A stretch of DNA of 64,000 nucleotides from an uncultured Spirochaetaceae bacterium (GTDB lineage: Bacteria; Spirochaetota; Spirochaetia; Treponematales; Treponemataceae), in NCBI GenBank assembly GCA_902802305.1, contig CADCLG010000016.1, positions 16,339-80,338 on the forward strand, in the 5' to 3' direction. Positions 1 to 7,878 of this stretch are shown piece after piece. How positions within the stretch are numbered: position 1 is the stretch's first letter; the number at the start of each line of letters is the position of its first letter. The notes under the pieces were generated by a model that saw only the letters and a list, made by a program, of their open reading frames with translations, ran no database searches and was not told the origin of the DNA. The translations under genes and the position numbers were made by a program.

Positions 1-217
1 TTGTAGCAGGATTATAAAGAAGTACGCTGGAAAAAAGAACATTTGTATCATCATCTTCTACTACAAAAAGCATTCTCACCAGGGAATCACGCTCAATGAT
101 ATCATTGACTTCATCCCGCCTCAGAGACAAAGCAAAAAAAACGGCAAGTGCAGCGATAACTGCAACAATCAAGAGTATAAAAATAATTCCTTTCTGTTCA
201 TCCCGTAATTTTGGCAT
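1..217 (-). CDS. LytR-CpsA-Psr (LCP) family protein, N-terminal part
   Basis: This gene is cut by the left edge; only the first 72 codons are visible. I read it directly from the minus strand: ATG at 215-217, preceded by a GGGAGA ribosome site. The peptide has a short charged start (MPKLRDEQK), one strong membrane segment at about residues 11-30, then an extracytoplasmic stretch with VEDDDTNVLFSSVLLYNP. A single N-terminal anchor followed by that motif resembles spirochaetal LCP ('cell envelope-related attenuator') proteins. In the family, LCP enzymes attach glycans to cell-envelope acceptors. It follows nadD/yqeK after 47 bp on the same strand, the usual place for an LCP gene in treponemes. 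The catalytic domain lies outside the window, so the family call is an inference from the N-terminus and the context. Confidence 0.6.
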   Translation of the reverse strand, partial: MPKLRDEQKGIIFILLIVAVIAALAVFFALSLRRDEVNDIIERDSLVRMLFVVEDDDTNVLFSSVLLYNPAT

Positions 218-264
218 TTCATTCTCCCTTATAAACTATCTATAAACTATCTTCTTCAATAATA

Positions 265-1548
265 TTATTTTATAAACTTTTTATAGTATTCTACAAGTCT
301 TTCAGTTTCCGGATAGAGAACATATCCCTTTTTATTTAACACATAATCATAGTTTTCCATTATAATACAGGCAGTCATTTCATCCAGAGACAAAGTCAGA
401 TAGCGGTTACGATATTCTTCTGTTGATTGAGGACGGCCAGGTTCAATTTTATCTGCAAGAAAAAGACATTTTGTCAAATCACACATTCCAAGCTTGCCCG
501 AAGTATGAAAAGCAACCGCTTCAAGAATGTCACTGTCATTTATTCCAAACTTTTCCTTCATTAAAATAGCAGCTGCCCGCCCATGCAAAAGTGATGGCTT
601 GTTTTTTTCAATTTCAAGAATAGGAAGACCGTCTTTTGCAGCCGTCTTTGTAACTTTTTCGTCATCCATATCCTTGCACATATCATGACCAATTCCTGCA
701 AGATAACCTTTTTCTGCATCCAAACCATAATGACTGCAAAGCAAACTGCACATGCTGGCAACCCTTTCAGAATGTTCATATCTTGATTTTTTTACATGGG
801 CTTCCGTATAAGCACGTATTTCTTCAATCTTAGCTTCATAATTCATTTTCTTACATTTCCGATTTTCTTTATCAAAATGTCTGTATAAATCATTCTTTTC
901 AATATAAGTGTAAATCTCTGCTGGAATCAAATACTTAAAACTTCGTCCTTCAATAATTCTTTTTCTTATATCAGAAGAAGAAACTGGAAGTACAGCCTCT
1001 TTCAAAAAAGTGCAGGGATATTTAAATGCCTTTTCATCAAAACAGACATTAAAATCACCCTTATAATCCCCTAACGGCGTATTGTTCACACTTTCCGTCA
1101 CAGCAAAATCAGGATGGCTTGCACTATCATCTTTAATTCTATGGGTTATAATCAGGTCAGCAAGCTCCACTATTCTTTCCGGCTGTTTCCATTTGTCAAA
1201 CTCAGAAGCAACCTCATCACCCATTATAAAAGCAAGCTTTCCCTCAAGAACTTTTGAATATTTTTTGTTGAGATATTCAATAGTATCCACAGTATAGGAA
1301 ACCCCGCCTCGCTCAATTTCGCAAGGTTCAACTTCAAAATGTCCACCCCCATTAGTGCGACAGAAAAGCTCCAGCATTTTCAGACGTTTTTCAGGACTGA
1401 CATCAGCATTTATTTTTTTATGAGGCGGAATAAAAGTAGGCACAAAAAGAACCTTATCATACCCTAAATCTTTTATAACTGTATCTGCCAGCATTGCATG
1501 TCCATTATGCAAAGGATTAAAACTTCCGCCAAAAACTGCTATTTTCAT
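265..1548 (-). CDS. nadD: Fused nicotinate-nucleotide adenylyltransferase / YqeK-type HD hydrolase
   Basis: A 427-residue fusion of two enzymes that are separate genes in many bacteria. Residues 1-220 are NadD, which makes deamido-NAD from nicotinate mononucleotide and ATP: GGSFNPLHNGH at 7-17 is the nucleotidyltransferase signature, and SSSDIR at 190-195 is the second ATP-binding motif. Residues 235-427 are a YqeK-like HD domain with the metal ligands expected for the family: H259, HD at 288-289, H322, H348 and D366. Characterised YqeK enzymes split diadenosine tetraphosphate into two ADP. The gene starts 7 bp after the obg stop codon and lacks a clear ribosome site, so translation is probably coupled to obg. 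No frameshift or stop lies at the junction, and the linker (about 221-240) is rich in charged residues, so the fusion looks genuine. Confidence 0.93.
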   Translation of the reverse strand: MKIAVFGGSFNPLHNGHAMLADTVIKDLGYDKVLFVPTFIPPHKKINADVSPEKRLKMLELFCRTNGGGHFEVEPCEIERGGVSYTVDTIEYLNKKYSKVLEGKLAFIMGDEVASEFDKWKQPERIVELADLIITHRIKDDSASHPDFAVTESVNNTPLGDYKGDFNVCFDEKAFKYPCTFLKEAVLPVSSSDIRKRIIEGRSFKYLIPAEIYTYIEKNDLYRHFDKENRKCKKMNYEAKIEEIRAYTEAHVKKSRYEHSERVASMCSLLCSHYGLDAEKGYLAGIGHDMCKDMDDEKVTKTAAKDGLPILEIEKNKPSLLHGRAAAILMKEKFGINDSDILEAVAFHTSGKLGMCDLTKCLFLADKIEPGRPQSTEEYRNRYLTLSLDEMTACIIMENYDYVLNKKGYVLYPETERLVEYYKKFIK

Positions 1549-1555
1549 ATACTAA

Positions 1556-2716
1556 CTACTGTTCGCTCCCAGGATACTGAACATCATCGTCATCTTCAAT
1601 ATAAGCCCGTGTTGCCATAAAAGAAGAAGCTGAAGCAGAGTTTTCTGAATTACCAGAATATCCACTACTAAAACCGGCAACAGAATCGTCATTTTTTTGA
1701 TTCCGATTTTCAAGTTTACTTACCAGCTCAATAATTTCGTTTCTGGCATCTTTCATTCCCCGCCCAGTCAAAACAGAAACAGGAATAACTCGGGTTTCCG
1801 GTTCACTTTCTTTTATTTTATTCTCAATTTCTATAGCACGCTCAAAAGAACCTTCCACATCAATCTTATTACAAAGAACAATTCTCGGTTTTTCAAGCAA
1901 ATCATCTGAATAATTCTTTAGTTCATCACAAAGCGTGTCGTAAGCCAAAAGATAATTATCATCAGAACAATCAACCATAAAAATAAGGCAAGAGGTACGA
2001 GTAATATGCTTTAAAAAAGTATCCCCCAGACCAAGCCCTTCAGACGCACCTTCTATAATGCCAGGAATATCGGCAATAATAATATCATTTTCATCATCAA
2101 CCCTAAGCACTCCAAGATTTGGAATAATCGTTGTAAAAGGATAAGGTGCAATTTTTGGACGAGCGTTTGTAAAAGCCGTAAGCAGGGAAGATTTACCCGC
2201 ATTCGGAAAACCAACCAGGCCTACATCAGCCATAATAGAAAGCTCTAGCTTTAAAAAACGAGTTTCTCCTTTTTGGCCAGGATTTGCATGTCTCGGTGCC
2301 TGATTCGTAGAAGTTTTAAAATGTACATTTCCCCAGCCACCATTACCGCCTTTCAAAAAAACAAAGCGTTCATTTTCACTTTCAGAAGAAAAATCATAAA
2401 TAATTTCATCAGTTTCGGCATCACGGATTGTAGTTCCAGGAGGAACAGGAATAACAACATCTTCACCATCAGCACCAAAGCGGTTCCAGCCCTGACCATC
2501 GCCACCGTTTCGGGCCTTAAAACAATGCTTGTGACGGAGCCCCGCCAAAGTTCGAAGATTCTTTTTTACACAAAAAATTACATCGCCACCGCGACCACCA
2601 TCGCCACCATTTGGTCCACCATGAGGAATGTATTTTTCTCGTCTAAAAGCAACACAGCCATTACCACCGTTTCCAGAACGCACTTCTATTGTTGCTTCGT
2701 CTGCAAAACCTACCAT
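1556..2716 (-). CDS. obg: GTPase Obg (ribosome assembly and stress)
   Basis: A 386-residue Obg/CgtA GTPase that binds the 50S ribosomal subunit and links its maturation to GTP and ppGpp levels. The glycine-rich Obg domain occupies residues 1-158. The G domain follows, with G1 GFPNAGKSS at 169-177, G3 DIPG at 216-219 and G4 NKID at 283-286. After about residue 335 the protein turns into a low-complexity Ser/Asn/Asp-rich tail (about 50 residues) and no OCT domain is seen, unlike Bacillus Obg. The start is set by a TAAGGAG ribosome site 8 bases upstream. It is the third gene of the rplU-rpmA-obg operon, and a terminator-like hairpin separates it from rpmA, so its expression is probably a fraction of that of the ribosomal genes. 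Confidence 0.96.
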   Translation of the reverse strand: MVGFADEATIEVRSGNGGNGCVAFRREKYIPHGGPNGGDGGRGGDVIFCVKKNLRTLAGLRHKHCFKARNGGDGQGWNRFGADGEDVVIPVPPGTTIRDAETDEIIYDFSSESENERFVFLKGGNGGWGNVHFKTSTNQAPRHANPGQKGETRFLKLELSIMADVGLVGFPNAGKSSLLTAFTNARPKIAPYPFTTIIPNLGVLRVDDENDIIIADIPGIIEGASEGLGLGDTFLKHITRTSCLIFMVDCSDDNYLLAYDTLCDELKNYSDDLLEKPRIVLCNKIDVEGSFERAIEIENKIKESEPETRVIPVSVLTGRGMKDARNEIIELVSKLENRNQKNDDSVAGFSSGYSGNSENSASASSFMATRAYIEDDDDVQYPGSEQ

Positions 2717-2731
2717 TCAGAATCTCCTTAT

Positions 2732-2769
2732 AAAAAAAATGCCCGGCAGATTCTAAGTCAAACCGGGCA
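2732..2769 (-). terminator. Intrinsic terminator between rpmA and obg
   Basis: On the minus strand a 7-bp perfect stem (arms 2763-2769 and 2740-2746, TGCCCGG/CCGGGCA) with a 16-base loop is followed at once by eight T residues. It lies 20 bp after the rpmA stop and before the obg start. No new promoter is obvious between the hairpin and obg, so it probably acts as a partial terminator that lowers obg relative to the ribosomal protein genes. Confidence 0.8.
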
Positions 2770-2789
2770 ATTCATAAGTTGAAAAAAAC

Positions 2790-3044
2790 TTACTCAGCAG
2801 CTTCTACAGCAACGTATTTGTGATTCATACGTTCGTAGTAAACAACTTTTCCATCAGCAGTAGCAAACAAACTGTCATCACCAGCTTTCATAACGTTTGT
2901 ACCCGGATAGATTCTTGTTCCGCGCTGCTTTACAAGAATAGAACCTGCACTTACAAGTTCCCCAGCATATTTTTTAACACCTAAGTTCTTTGGATTTGCG
3001 TCGCGGCCGTTTTTAGCACCGCTACCACCTCTAGTTCTTCCCAT
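2790..3044 (-). CDS. rpmA: 50S ribosomal protein L27
   Basis: An 84-residue protein with the L27 signature [18 protein letters not shown] near the N-terminus and the conserved core that contacts the peptidyl-transferase centre ([14 protein letters not shown]). The N-terminus begins directly with MGRTRGGSG, so there is no cleavable prepeptide of the Firmicute type. In keeping with this, the gene for the Prp processing protease that often sits between rplU and rpmA is absent. The start is supported by GGAGAC upstream. It lies 22 bp after rplU and is followed by a strong hairpin terminator. Confidence 0.97.
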   Translation of the reverse strand: MGRTRGGSGAKNGRDANPKNLGVKKYAGELVSAGSILVKQRGTRIYPGTNVMKAGDDSLFATADGKVVYYERMNHKYVAVEAAE

Positions 3045-3066
3045 AGTAGTCTCCTATATGTTCCAG

Positions 3067-3381
3067 TTATGCGAGTGTAATAGATTCAACACGTACTTTT
3101 GTGTACTGCTGTCTATGACCAATCAAGCGATGATAATCTTTCTTTGACTTGTATTTGAATACCAAAACCTTTTTATCTTTAAAAGTTTCCTCAACAACTA
3201 CAGTAACCTTAGCACCTTTTACATAAGGAGCACCAACACTGATTTTATCTCCATCACTAACAAGAAGAACAGTATCAATGTCAATTTTTGTACCTTTTTC
3301 AGCATCAAGCTTATCTACAGTAAGGACAACATCTTTTTCTGCTTTGTACTGTTTGCCCTTAAATTCAATAGTTGCGTACAT
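3067..3381 (-). CDS. rplU: 50S ribosomal protein L21
   Basis: A 104-residue protein of usual L21 length, beginning MYATIEFKGKQYK and ending with the conserved rRNA-binding segment KSKKDYHRLIGHRQQYTKVRV (residues about 78-98). L21 binds 23S rRNA near the L20 site. A GAGGT ribosome site precedes the ATG. It is the first gene of the rplU-rpmA-obg-nadD operon. Its leader contains a short GC palindrome (CCGCTGCAGCGG, about 3419-3430), which could take part in leader regulation, although no known L21 leader structure can be recognised with certainty. Confidence 0.97.
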   Translation of the reverse strand: MYATIEFKGKQYKAEKDVVLTVDKLDAEKGTKIDIDTVLLVSDGDKISVGAPYVKGAKVTVVVEETFKDKKVLVFKYKSKKDYHRLIGHRQQYTKVRVESITLA

Positions 3382-3771
3382 ATAATACCTCTATCAAAAA
3401 TTATTCATTAAAAACGCCCGCTGCAGCGGAAATAGGAAACAAAAAAATCCATTCTGCAAAAGACTAGTGTAAGAATCCTGCATCAATATAAAACGGGGAT
3501 TAAATATTTTTGCATGAAAAATCCATACACGTAACAGGAATATTACCAAAAAATACACATTTATGCAATAGATTTACATTTTCATTTTTCATAAAGAAAA
3601 AATGGCAGAGTCGCTCTCACAACTCACCTTCCGTGGCTTACCTACGGATAACAAATATTTATAATTTTTTTTCTCCGAAAATGGTCCGAAATCTTTAGTT
3701 TTTTACTAATTATAGAGTGTAGAGAAAAATACTCTATCAAAAAGAAACATTCATTCAAAAGGAGAGACTAT
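3382..3771. other. 390-bp divergent intergenic region (rplU leader and rpn promoter side)
   Basis: No convincing gene is seen here. The part next to rplU holds a CCGCTGCAGCGG palindrome and a TATATT -10-like box near 3487 (minus strand) without a good -35. In the middle, at about 3629-3647, TCCGTGG-CTTA-CCTACGGA can fold into a hairpin with one bulge, followed after 16 bases by an eight-T run. Next to the rpn gene, a 7-bp inverted repeat (ATAGAGT 3712-3718, ACTCTAT 3731-3737) precedes the AAGGAGAG ribosome site and could be an operator or leader hairpin. Confidence 0.4.
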
Positions 3772-4728
3772 ATGTCTGATTCAAAATCATTGCGCCCATA
3801 TCCGGGAGCCATGCTAAACCCTAAAGTTGATCCGATTTTTAAATCGCTATTCACACAAAACTCAGAGGCATCAAACGCCGCTCTCACAGCTTTTCTCAGC
3901 GTCATGCTAAAGCAGAACATTTCTGATGTCACAATAACTCAGAATGAATTACCAATTGAATCCGAGCGGGATAAACAGTCAATTTTCGATATTGCCTGCA
4001 AGAGCCAGTCTGATGAAATTGATACAGAAAATAAAGTTTTAAATATAGAGATGCAAGGTCTAAACGATTTGGATTCATTCGACAACCGTTCTGAATATTA
4101 TGTAGCTCATCTTTTAAATCATAATGTTAGAAAGGGAATGACCTGGCGTCAGGTTCCAGAGGCAATGATGATTTCTGTATTGAACTTTGTTTATGACGAT
4201 ACAATAGATGACGGATTCCTCACATATACAATGCGCCTGGAAGATGGAAAAGGTTTGAAATCTGCACGTATGAAAATTATTTATCTTGAGTTGCCAAAAT
4301 ACAAGGATATTCCTGATGAGCCGGTTGAAAAATTGACAACCGTGGAAAAATGGGCTAAATTCTTCTTGTACGCAGACTGCAAAGAAAAAGCAGAGTATAT
4401 CAGAAAACTTGCAGATTCCGAGGAGGGCATTATGTGCGCACAGACAGCATTAGATTCAATCAGCCAGAGTGAAGCCGAATGGATTCGTGAGAGGGATTAT
4501 TGGGATGCCGTTATGACAGAACGTACAATCCGCGAAGAAGCCGAAATCCGTGGATTGAAAAGCGGTATGGAAAAAGGTTTTCAACAAGGAATACAGAAAG
4601 GTATTCAACAAAAAACCTTAGATGCTGCAAGAAGTTTCTATAACAATGGGGCATCTGTAGAACTAATTGCTAAATCTCTTGGAATGACACAAGAAGAAGT
4701 GATGGAAGCGGTAGGGGATAATGCATAA
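3772..4728 (+). CDS. Rpn/PD-(D/E)XK nuclease family protein
   Basis: A 318-residue member of the Rpn / 'PD-(D/E)XK nuclease family transposase' group. Family members are DNA endonucleases reported to promote RecA-independent recombination, often in many copies per genome. The N-terminal signature NPKVDPIFKSLF (16-27) opens the fold. The putative active site is D73 (FDIACKS) and E93-x-Q95 (LNIEMQG). The C-terminus carries the typical charged GMEKGFQQGIQKGIQQK repeat and a small helical segment (LIAKSLGMTQEEVMEAV). A strong AAGGAGAG precedes the start. A palindromic AT-rich repeat and a terminator follow. It stands alone among housekeeping genes and may have been acquired. Confidence 0.88.
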   Translation: MSDSKSLRPYPGAMLNPKVDPIFKSLFTQNSEASNAALTAFLSVMLKQNISDVTITQNELPIESERDKQSIFDIACKSQSDEIDTENKVLNIEMQGLNDLDSFDNRSEYYVAHLLNHNVRKGMTWRQVPEAMMISVLNFVYDDTIDDGFLTYTMRLEDGKGLKSARMKIIYLELPKYKDIPDEPVEKLTTVEKWAKFFLYADCKEKAEYIRKLADSEEGIMCAQTALDSISQSEAEWIRERDYWDAVMTERTIREEAEIRGLKSGMEKGFQQGIQKGIQQKTLDAARSFYNNGASVELIAKSLGMTQEEVMEAVGDNA

Positions 4729-4800
4729 TTAAGAATTTACAATTAACAATGGAGAATTCTCAATTAAGAATTGATAATGGATAATTGAGAATTGTTTTAG
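4729..4800. repeat. AT-rich palindromic repeat behind the rpn gene
   Basis: Directly after the rpn stop codon the sequence consists of variants of AATTAAGAATT and GATAATTGAGAATTG. It includes a perfect 12-bp inverted repeat (AATTCTCAATTA at 4755-4766, TAATTGAGAATT at 4782-4793) around a 15-base loop. Similar AATTAAGAATT-type tracts are common dispersed repeats in host-associated bacteria. No gene is encoded. It may be a small palindromic mobile repeat that travels with Rpn genes; this is an inference. Confidence 0.6.
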
Positions 4801-4813
4801 CGTTTTTAAAATG

Positions 4814-4853
4814 AAAAAACATCGGAATCTGGGAAGAAACCGATGTTTTTTTT
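4814..4853. terminator. Bidirectional intrinsic terminator between rpn and lipoprotein gene
   Basis: The 11-bp stem AAAAACATCGG (4815-4825) / CCGATGTTTTT (4840-4850) with a 14-base loop has T runs on both sides. It can terminate the plus-strand rpn transcript and the minus-strand lipoprotein gene that converges from the right. Confidence 0.85.
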
Positions 4854-4878
4854 ACTATATATTGGAATTACAAAACCA

Positions 4879-5310
4879 TTATTTCTTTTCAATAGTAACA
4901 GAAGTTACAGTATAGTATGATGTATCCCAAATATTAAATTGAATTTTCCCATCTGCTTTTGCATCCAAACTAACAATTGCATCCCAGTTTGCTGTTGCTG
5001 GATCAACCAAAGCTCCATAGCCCCAATTAACCTTTGCAGAATCAACAACAGTACCCTTAATTACAATTTTGTAATCATCCTTATTTTCATCTGTAATTCC
5101 AATAGCTGAATATGCAATAGAACCCTGAACAGCAAAGTCATTCCATGTGAATAAGATACCATCATTTCCACCTTCTTCTGGTGTGTCAGGTGTATCTGGC
5201 TTATCGATAACTGGTGACTCTGGGGTATCTGGATCATTTCCGCCACCGCAGCTAACAAATACTAAAGATAATGCAGCTAATGCTGCCAAAGCTAATAATG
5301 ATTTTTTCAT
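4879..5310 (-). CDS. Small secreted lipoprotein with Asp/Pro-rich linker
   Basis: A 143-residue lipoprotein. The signal peptide ends in SLVFVSC, so the mature protein would begin at Cys21 and be lipid-anchored. A linker of repeated PDTP units (about 27-45) follows, then a roughly 95-residue beta-rich domain with aromatic residues (WNDFAVQGSIAYSAIGI, INWGYGALV-like, FNIWDTSYYTVTSVTIEKK). This suggests a small beta-sandwich, perhaps carbohydrate-binding, but I do not recognise the family. A very strong AGGAGG ribosome site and a good promoter (5379-5407) point to high expression. The gene stands alone, ended by a bidirectional terminator. The adjacent GH95 glycosidase gene fits a role in sugar use but does not prove one. 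Confidence 0.8.
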   Translation of the reverse strand: MKKSLLALAALAALSLVFVSCGGGNDPDTPESPVIDKPDTPDTPEEGGNDGILFTWNDFAVQGSIAYSAIGITDENKDDYKIVIKGTVVDSAKVNWGYGALVDPATANWDAIVSLDAKADGKIQFNIWDTSYYTVTSVTIEKK

Positions 5311-5349
5311 TTTTTTTCGTCCTCCTATGAACGTTTTGAAAATAGTCTT

Positions 5350-5375
5350 TAATTGTAGTTTTTCAACTACAATTA
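5350..5375 (-). promoter_or_regulatory. Stem-loop at the transcript start of the small lipoprotein
   Basis: A perfect 11-bp inverted repeat (arms 5350-5360 and 5365-5375, TAATTGTAGTT/AACTACAATTA) with a 4-base loop. It begins four bases downstream of the predicted -10 box on the minus strand, so it overlaps the expected transcription start. It may be a 5' stabilising stem-loop, an operator, or a weak end for the GH95 transcript; no T run follows on the minus strand. Confidence 0.55.
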
Positions 5376-5378
5376 TTA

Positions 5379-5407
5379 ATTATCAACCATAAATCGTGTT
5401 TTGGCAA
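5379..5407 (-). promoter_or_regulatory. Sigma-70 promoter of the small lipoprotein gene
   Basis: On the minus strand TTGCCA (5402-5407) and GATAAT (5379-5384) are separated by 17 bases and lie about 70 bp upstream of the lipoprotein ATG. Confidence 0.6.
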
Positions 5408-5481
5408 GAAAAATTTTAAAAAAAATCATAAAAATAATACTATTTTTAAGTAAAATTTTCGGAATATTTACTTAATTTCTC

Positions 5482-7857
5482 TTATTCTATAAACACGATA
5501 TTGTCAGCTGCTGGTGTAATGTGAAGGTTCAGGGCTTTGCCATCCTTCCAGTCAAAATCCAGACTATAGCCACCTTTAATCTTAACCCCACGAACATAGC
5601 CATTCTGCCATTCTTTTTGGGCAGGCAAGGCAGGAAGAAGCTTTACTGCAATTTGGCCAGAATCCATAATTTCACTTTGAACGAGCATTCTTATAATTGC
5701 TGCATAAGCACCATAATTTCCATCAATCTGGAAAGGCGGATGATTATCTAAAAGATTTGGCAGGGTTGAATGGGAAAGTAATTTTACAATTGCAGAAAGA
5801 GCTTCATCTCCCATTCCAAGCTGGGCATAAAAATTGATAATCCAAGCCTGACTCCAGCCTGTATGCCCTCCACCGTGGCTCAAACGCTTTTCCAAAGTCT
5901 TTTTAGCCGCAGTTACCAAAACTTCATCATTTCCATCAGCATCCTTTTTTACTGCAATAGTATGCCCCGGAAAAAGCCCGTACAAGTGACTTATATGTCT
6001 GTGTCCAGGTTCAACTTCTTCAACTTCGCTATTCCATTCCATCAGGCTTCCGTCTTTATTCAAGCCCGGCTTTTTCAAATGTTTCAAAACATAATCAAAA
6101 TCATCAAAATCTTTCTGATTATAATGATTTCCGGCTTTATCTAGACATTCCGATGCACACAACTTTTTTGCCTTTAGACAGCTGGAAAAAATATGCTCCA
6201 GAATCATATTATCCATCTCACAACCTTCACAAAATGCCCCAACCTGACCTGCTTTTGTAACATAAGAGTTTTCAGGCGAAACAGAAGGATTTATAACAAG
6301 ATAAGGCTTACCATCGGTAGCAATCAAATCACAAGGCTGTAAAAAATCAACAAAAAATTGACAGGCTTCGTGCATTAAATAATAATAACGACGTAAAAAA
6401 TCCTTATTCTGCGTATATTCATAATGCTCCCAAATATGAGTAGCAAGCCAGGCAGCCCCAAGCACCCAGTAAGTACCGGGCAGCCAGTTATCCTGAGGGG
6501 CAGAATCTCCCCAAAAATCAAGATTGTGATGAATTACATAACCTTTGCAGCCATACATTCTTTTTGCAACATCACATCCATTTTCATAAGCTCTTTCAAG
6601 CAGATTAAAAAGAGGAAGCTCACATTCACTCAAGCCAGCCATATTCACAGGCCAGTAATTCATTTCTGTATTGATATTTACCGTATATTTACTTCCCCAG
6701 GGAGGATCCATATAACAATTCCAAAGTCCCTGTAAGGTTGACGGCAGGATTCCCGGCTTTCTGCTTGCACTTATTAAAAGATAACGGTCAAAGTTTATGT
6801 AATAATTTACAAGATCAATATTTTCTACAGAAGCTTTTTTTAGTAATTCAGGAATTGGGCAAGTTTTTTCGTCATCTTTTGCACCATCATTACCAATATG
6901 AACTTCCATTCTTTTCCAATAAGACTGATATTCTTTTACATGCTTCTCATAAATTGCTTCAAAAACCTGCTTTAATCCATTCTTTGAATTATTTTGATTA
7001 TTCTGAATCTGCTGACGAAGCTTTAAGAGCCTGTCGTAACATAGTCCTGACCAGCTGTTATTTCTGATTGCTTCATTGTATTCATTCCTTGTAATTTTTT
7101 TGCCATCCCATTTCCAGGCCTGAATATCTATAAAAAACAAAGCTTCATCACAATTCTTTCCTGTAAGACAAAAACCTGTGGTAGAAGATTCTCCACCCTT
7201 GCAAACAACTCCCGCCCCCAGACAAAATGGAATGCCATGTGAATCTTCCAGAAAAATAAATCCATCTTTTGCATAAATGCCATCAGTCCAGATTCCCCTG
7301 TCCAAATAGCCGCGAAAGTTTATTTTTCCCTTTTCACTGGCTGTAACATACATAAAAAACATGTCATCAGGGGCACTAATCCAGCTTGTACGGCAAAACT
7401 CTACCCCTTCATCATCTGTATAAGTAACCTTTGTAGAAGCCTCCGCAAGATTTAGAGACGAAATATAAGAATCAAGACATTCTTTTGGACTTTTATGATT
7501 TAGAGGAAAGCCACATTCAATTCCATAATTTTTTGAAGAAAAAAAGTCAATCTTAAAATCACCGGCAGTCTGATAAACTCGTTCATTAAAAGAGGTACCT
7601 GACAAAGTCTGAAATCCCAGCTCCTGGGCTTCCATAACCTTTCCCTGCTTTACAAGCTTCCGCACTTCTTCAAGATATTTTTGTGAATCGGGATTTACAC
7701 GGTCTATAGGCCCGCCAGACCATATTCCTTCTTCATTAAGCTGAATGATTTCATTGCAGGGATGAGTTTTTACCATTGCACCAAGTCTTCCGTTTCCTAA
7801 AGGCAGATAATGCTCCCAAGTGGCGGGAACTTCTTTAAAATATAAAATATCGTTCAT
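5482..7857 (-). CDS. GH95 family alpha-L-fucosidase/galactosidase, cytoplasmic
   Basis: A 791-residue glycoside hydrolase family 95 enzyme of full family length. Known members are inverting alpha-1,2-L-fucosidases or alpha-L-galactosidases acting on plant and host glycans. The N-terminal beta-sandwich (about 1-260) starts with the typical ATWEHYLPLGNGRLGAMV. The (alpha/alpha)6 barrel carries the family catalytic set: N394 and N396 in VNINTEMNYWP, E529 in NPSVSPEN, and D712 in FQIDGNYG. There is no signal peptide, so it should act in the cytoplasm on imported oligosaccharides. It lies 21 bp behind trpR on the same strand, so it is probably read from the mrp or trpR promoter. The ribosome site is weak (AGAAGC). 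No transporter for its substrate is in the window. Confidence 0.93.
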   Translation of the reverse strand: MNDILYFKEVPATWEHYLPLGNGRLGAMVKTHPCNEIIQLNEEGIWSGGPIDRVNPDSQKYLEEVRKLVKQGKVMEAQELGFQTLSGTSFNERVYQTAGDFKIDFFSSKNYGIECGFPLNHKSPKECLDSYISSLNLAEASTKVTYTDDEGVEFCRTSWISAPDDMFFMYVTASEKGKINFRGYLDRGIWTDGIYAKDGFIFLEDSHGIPFCLGAGVVCKGGESSTTGFCLTGKNCDEALFFIDIQAWKWDGKKITRNEYNEAIRNNSWSGLCYDRLLKLRQQIQNNQNNSKNGLKQVFEAIYEKHVKEYQSYWKRMEVHIGNDGAKDDEKTCPIPELLKKASVENIDLVNYYINFDRYLLISASRKPGILPSTLQGLWNCYMDPPWGSKYTVNINTEMNYWPVNMAGLSECELPLFNLLERAYENGCDVAKRMYGCKGYVIHHNLDFWGDSAPQDNWLPGTYWVLGAAWLATHIWEHYEYTQNKDFLRRYYYLMHEACQFFVDFLQPCDLIATDGKPYLVINPSVSPENSYVTKAGQVGAFCEGCEMDNMILEHIFSSCLKAKKLCASECLDKAGNHYNQKDFDDFDYVLKHLKKPGLNKDGSLMEWNSEVEEVEPGHRHISHLYGLFPGHTIAVKKDADGNDEVLVTAAKKTLEKRLSHGGGHTGWSQAWIINFYAQLGMGDEALSAIVKLLSHSTLPNLLDNHPPFQIDGNYGAYAAIIRMLVQSEIMDSGQIAVKLLPALPAQKEWQNGYVRGVKIKGGYSLDFDWKDGKALNLHITPAADNIVFIE

Positions 7858-7878
7858 AGAGCTTCTGTTTATAGTGAT

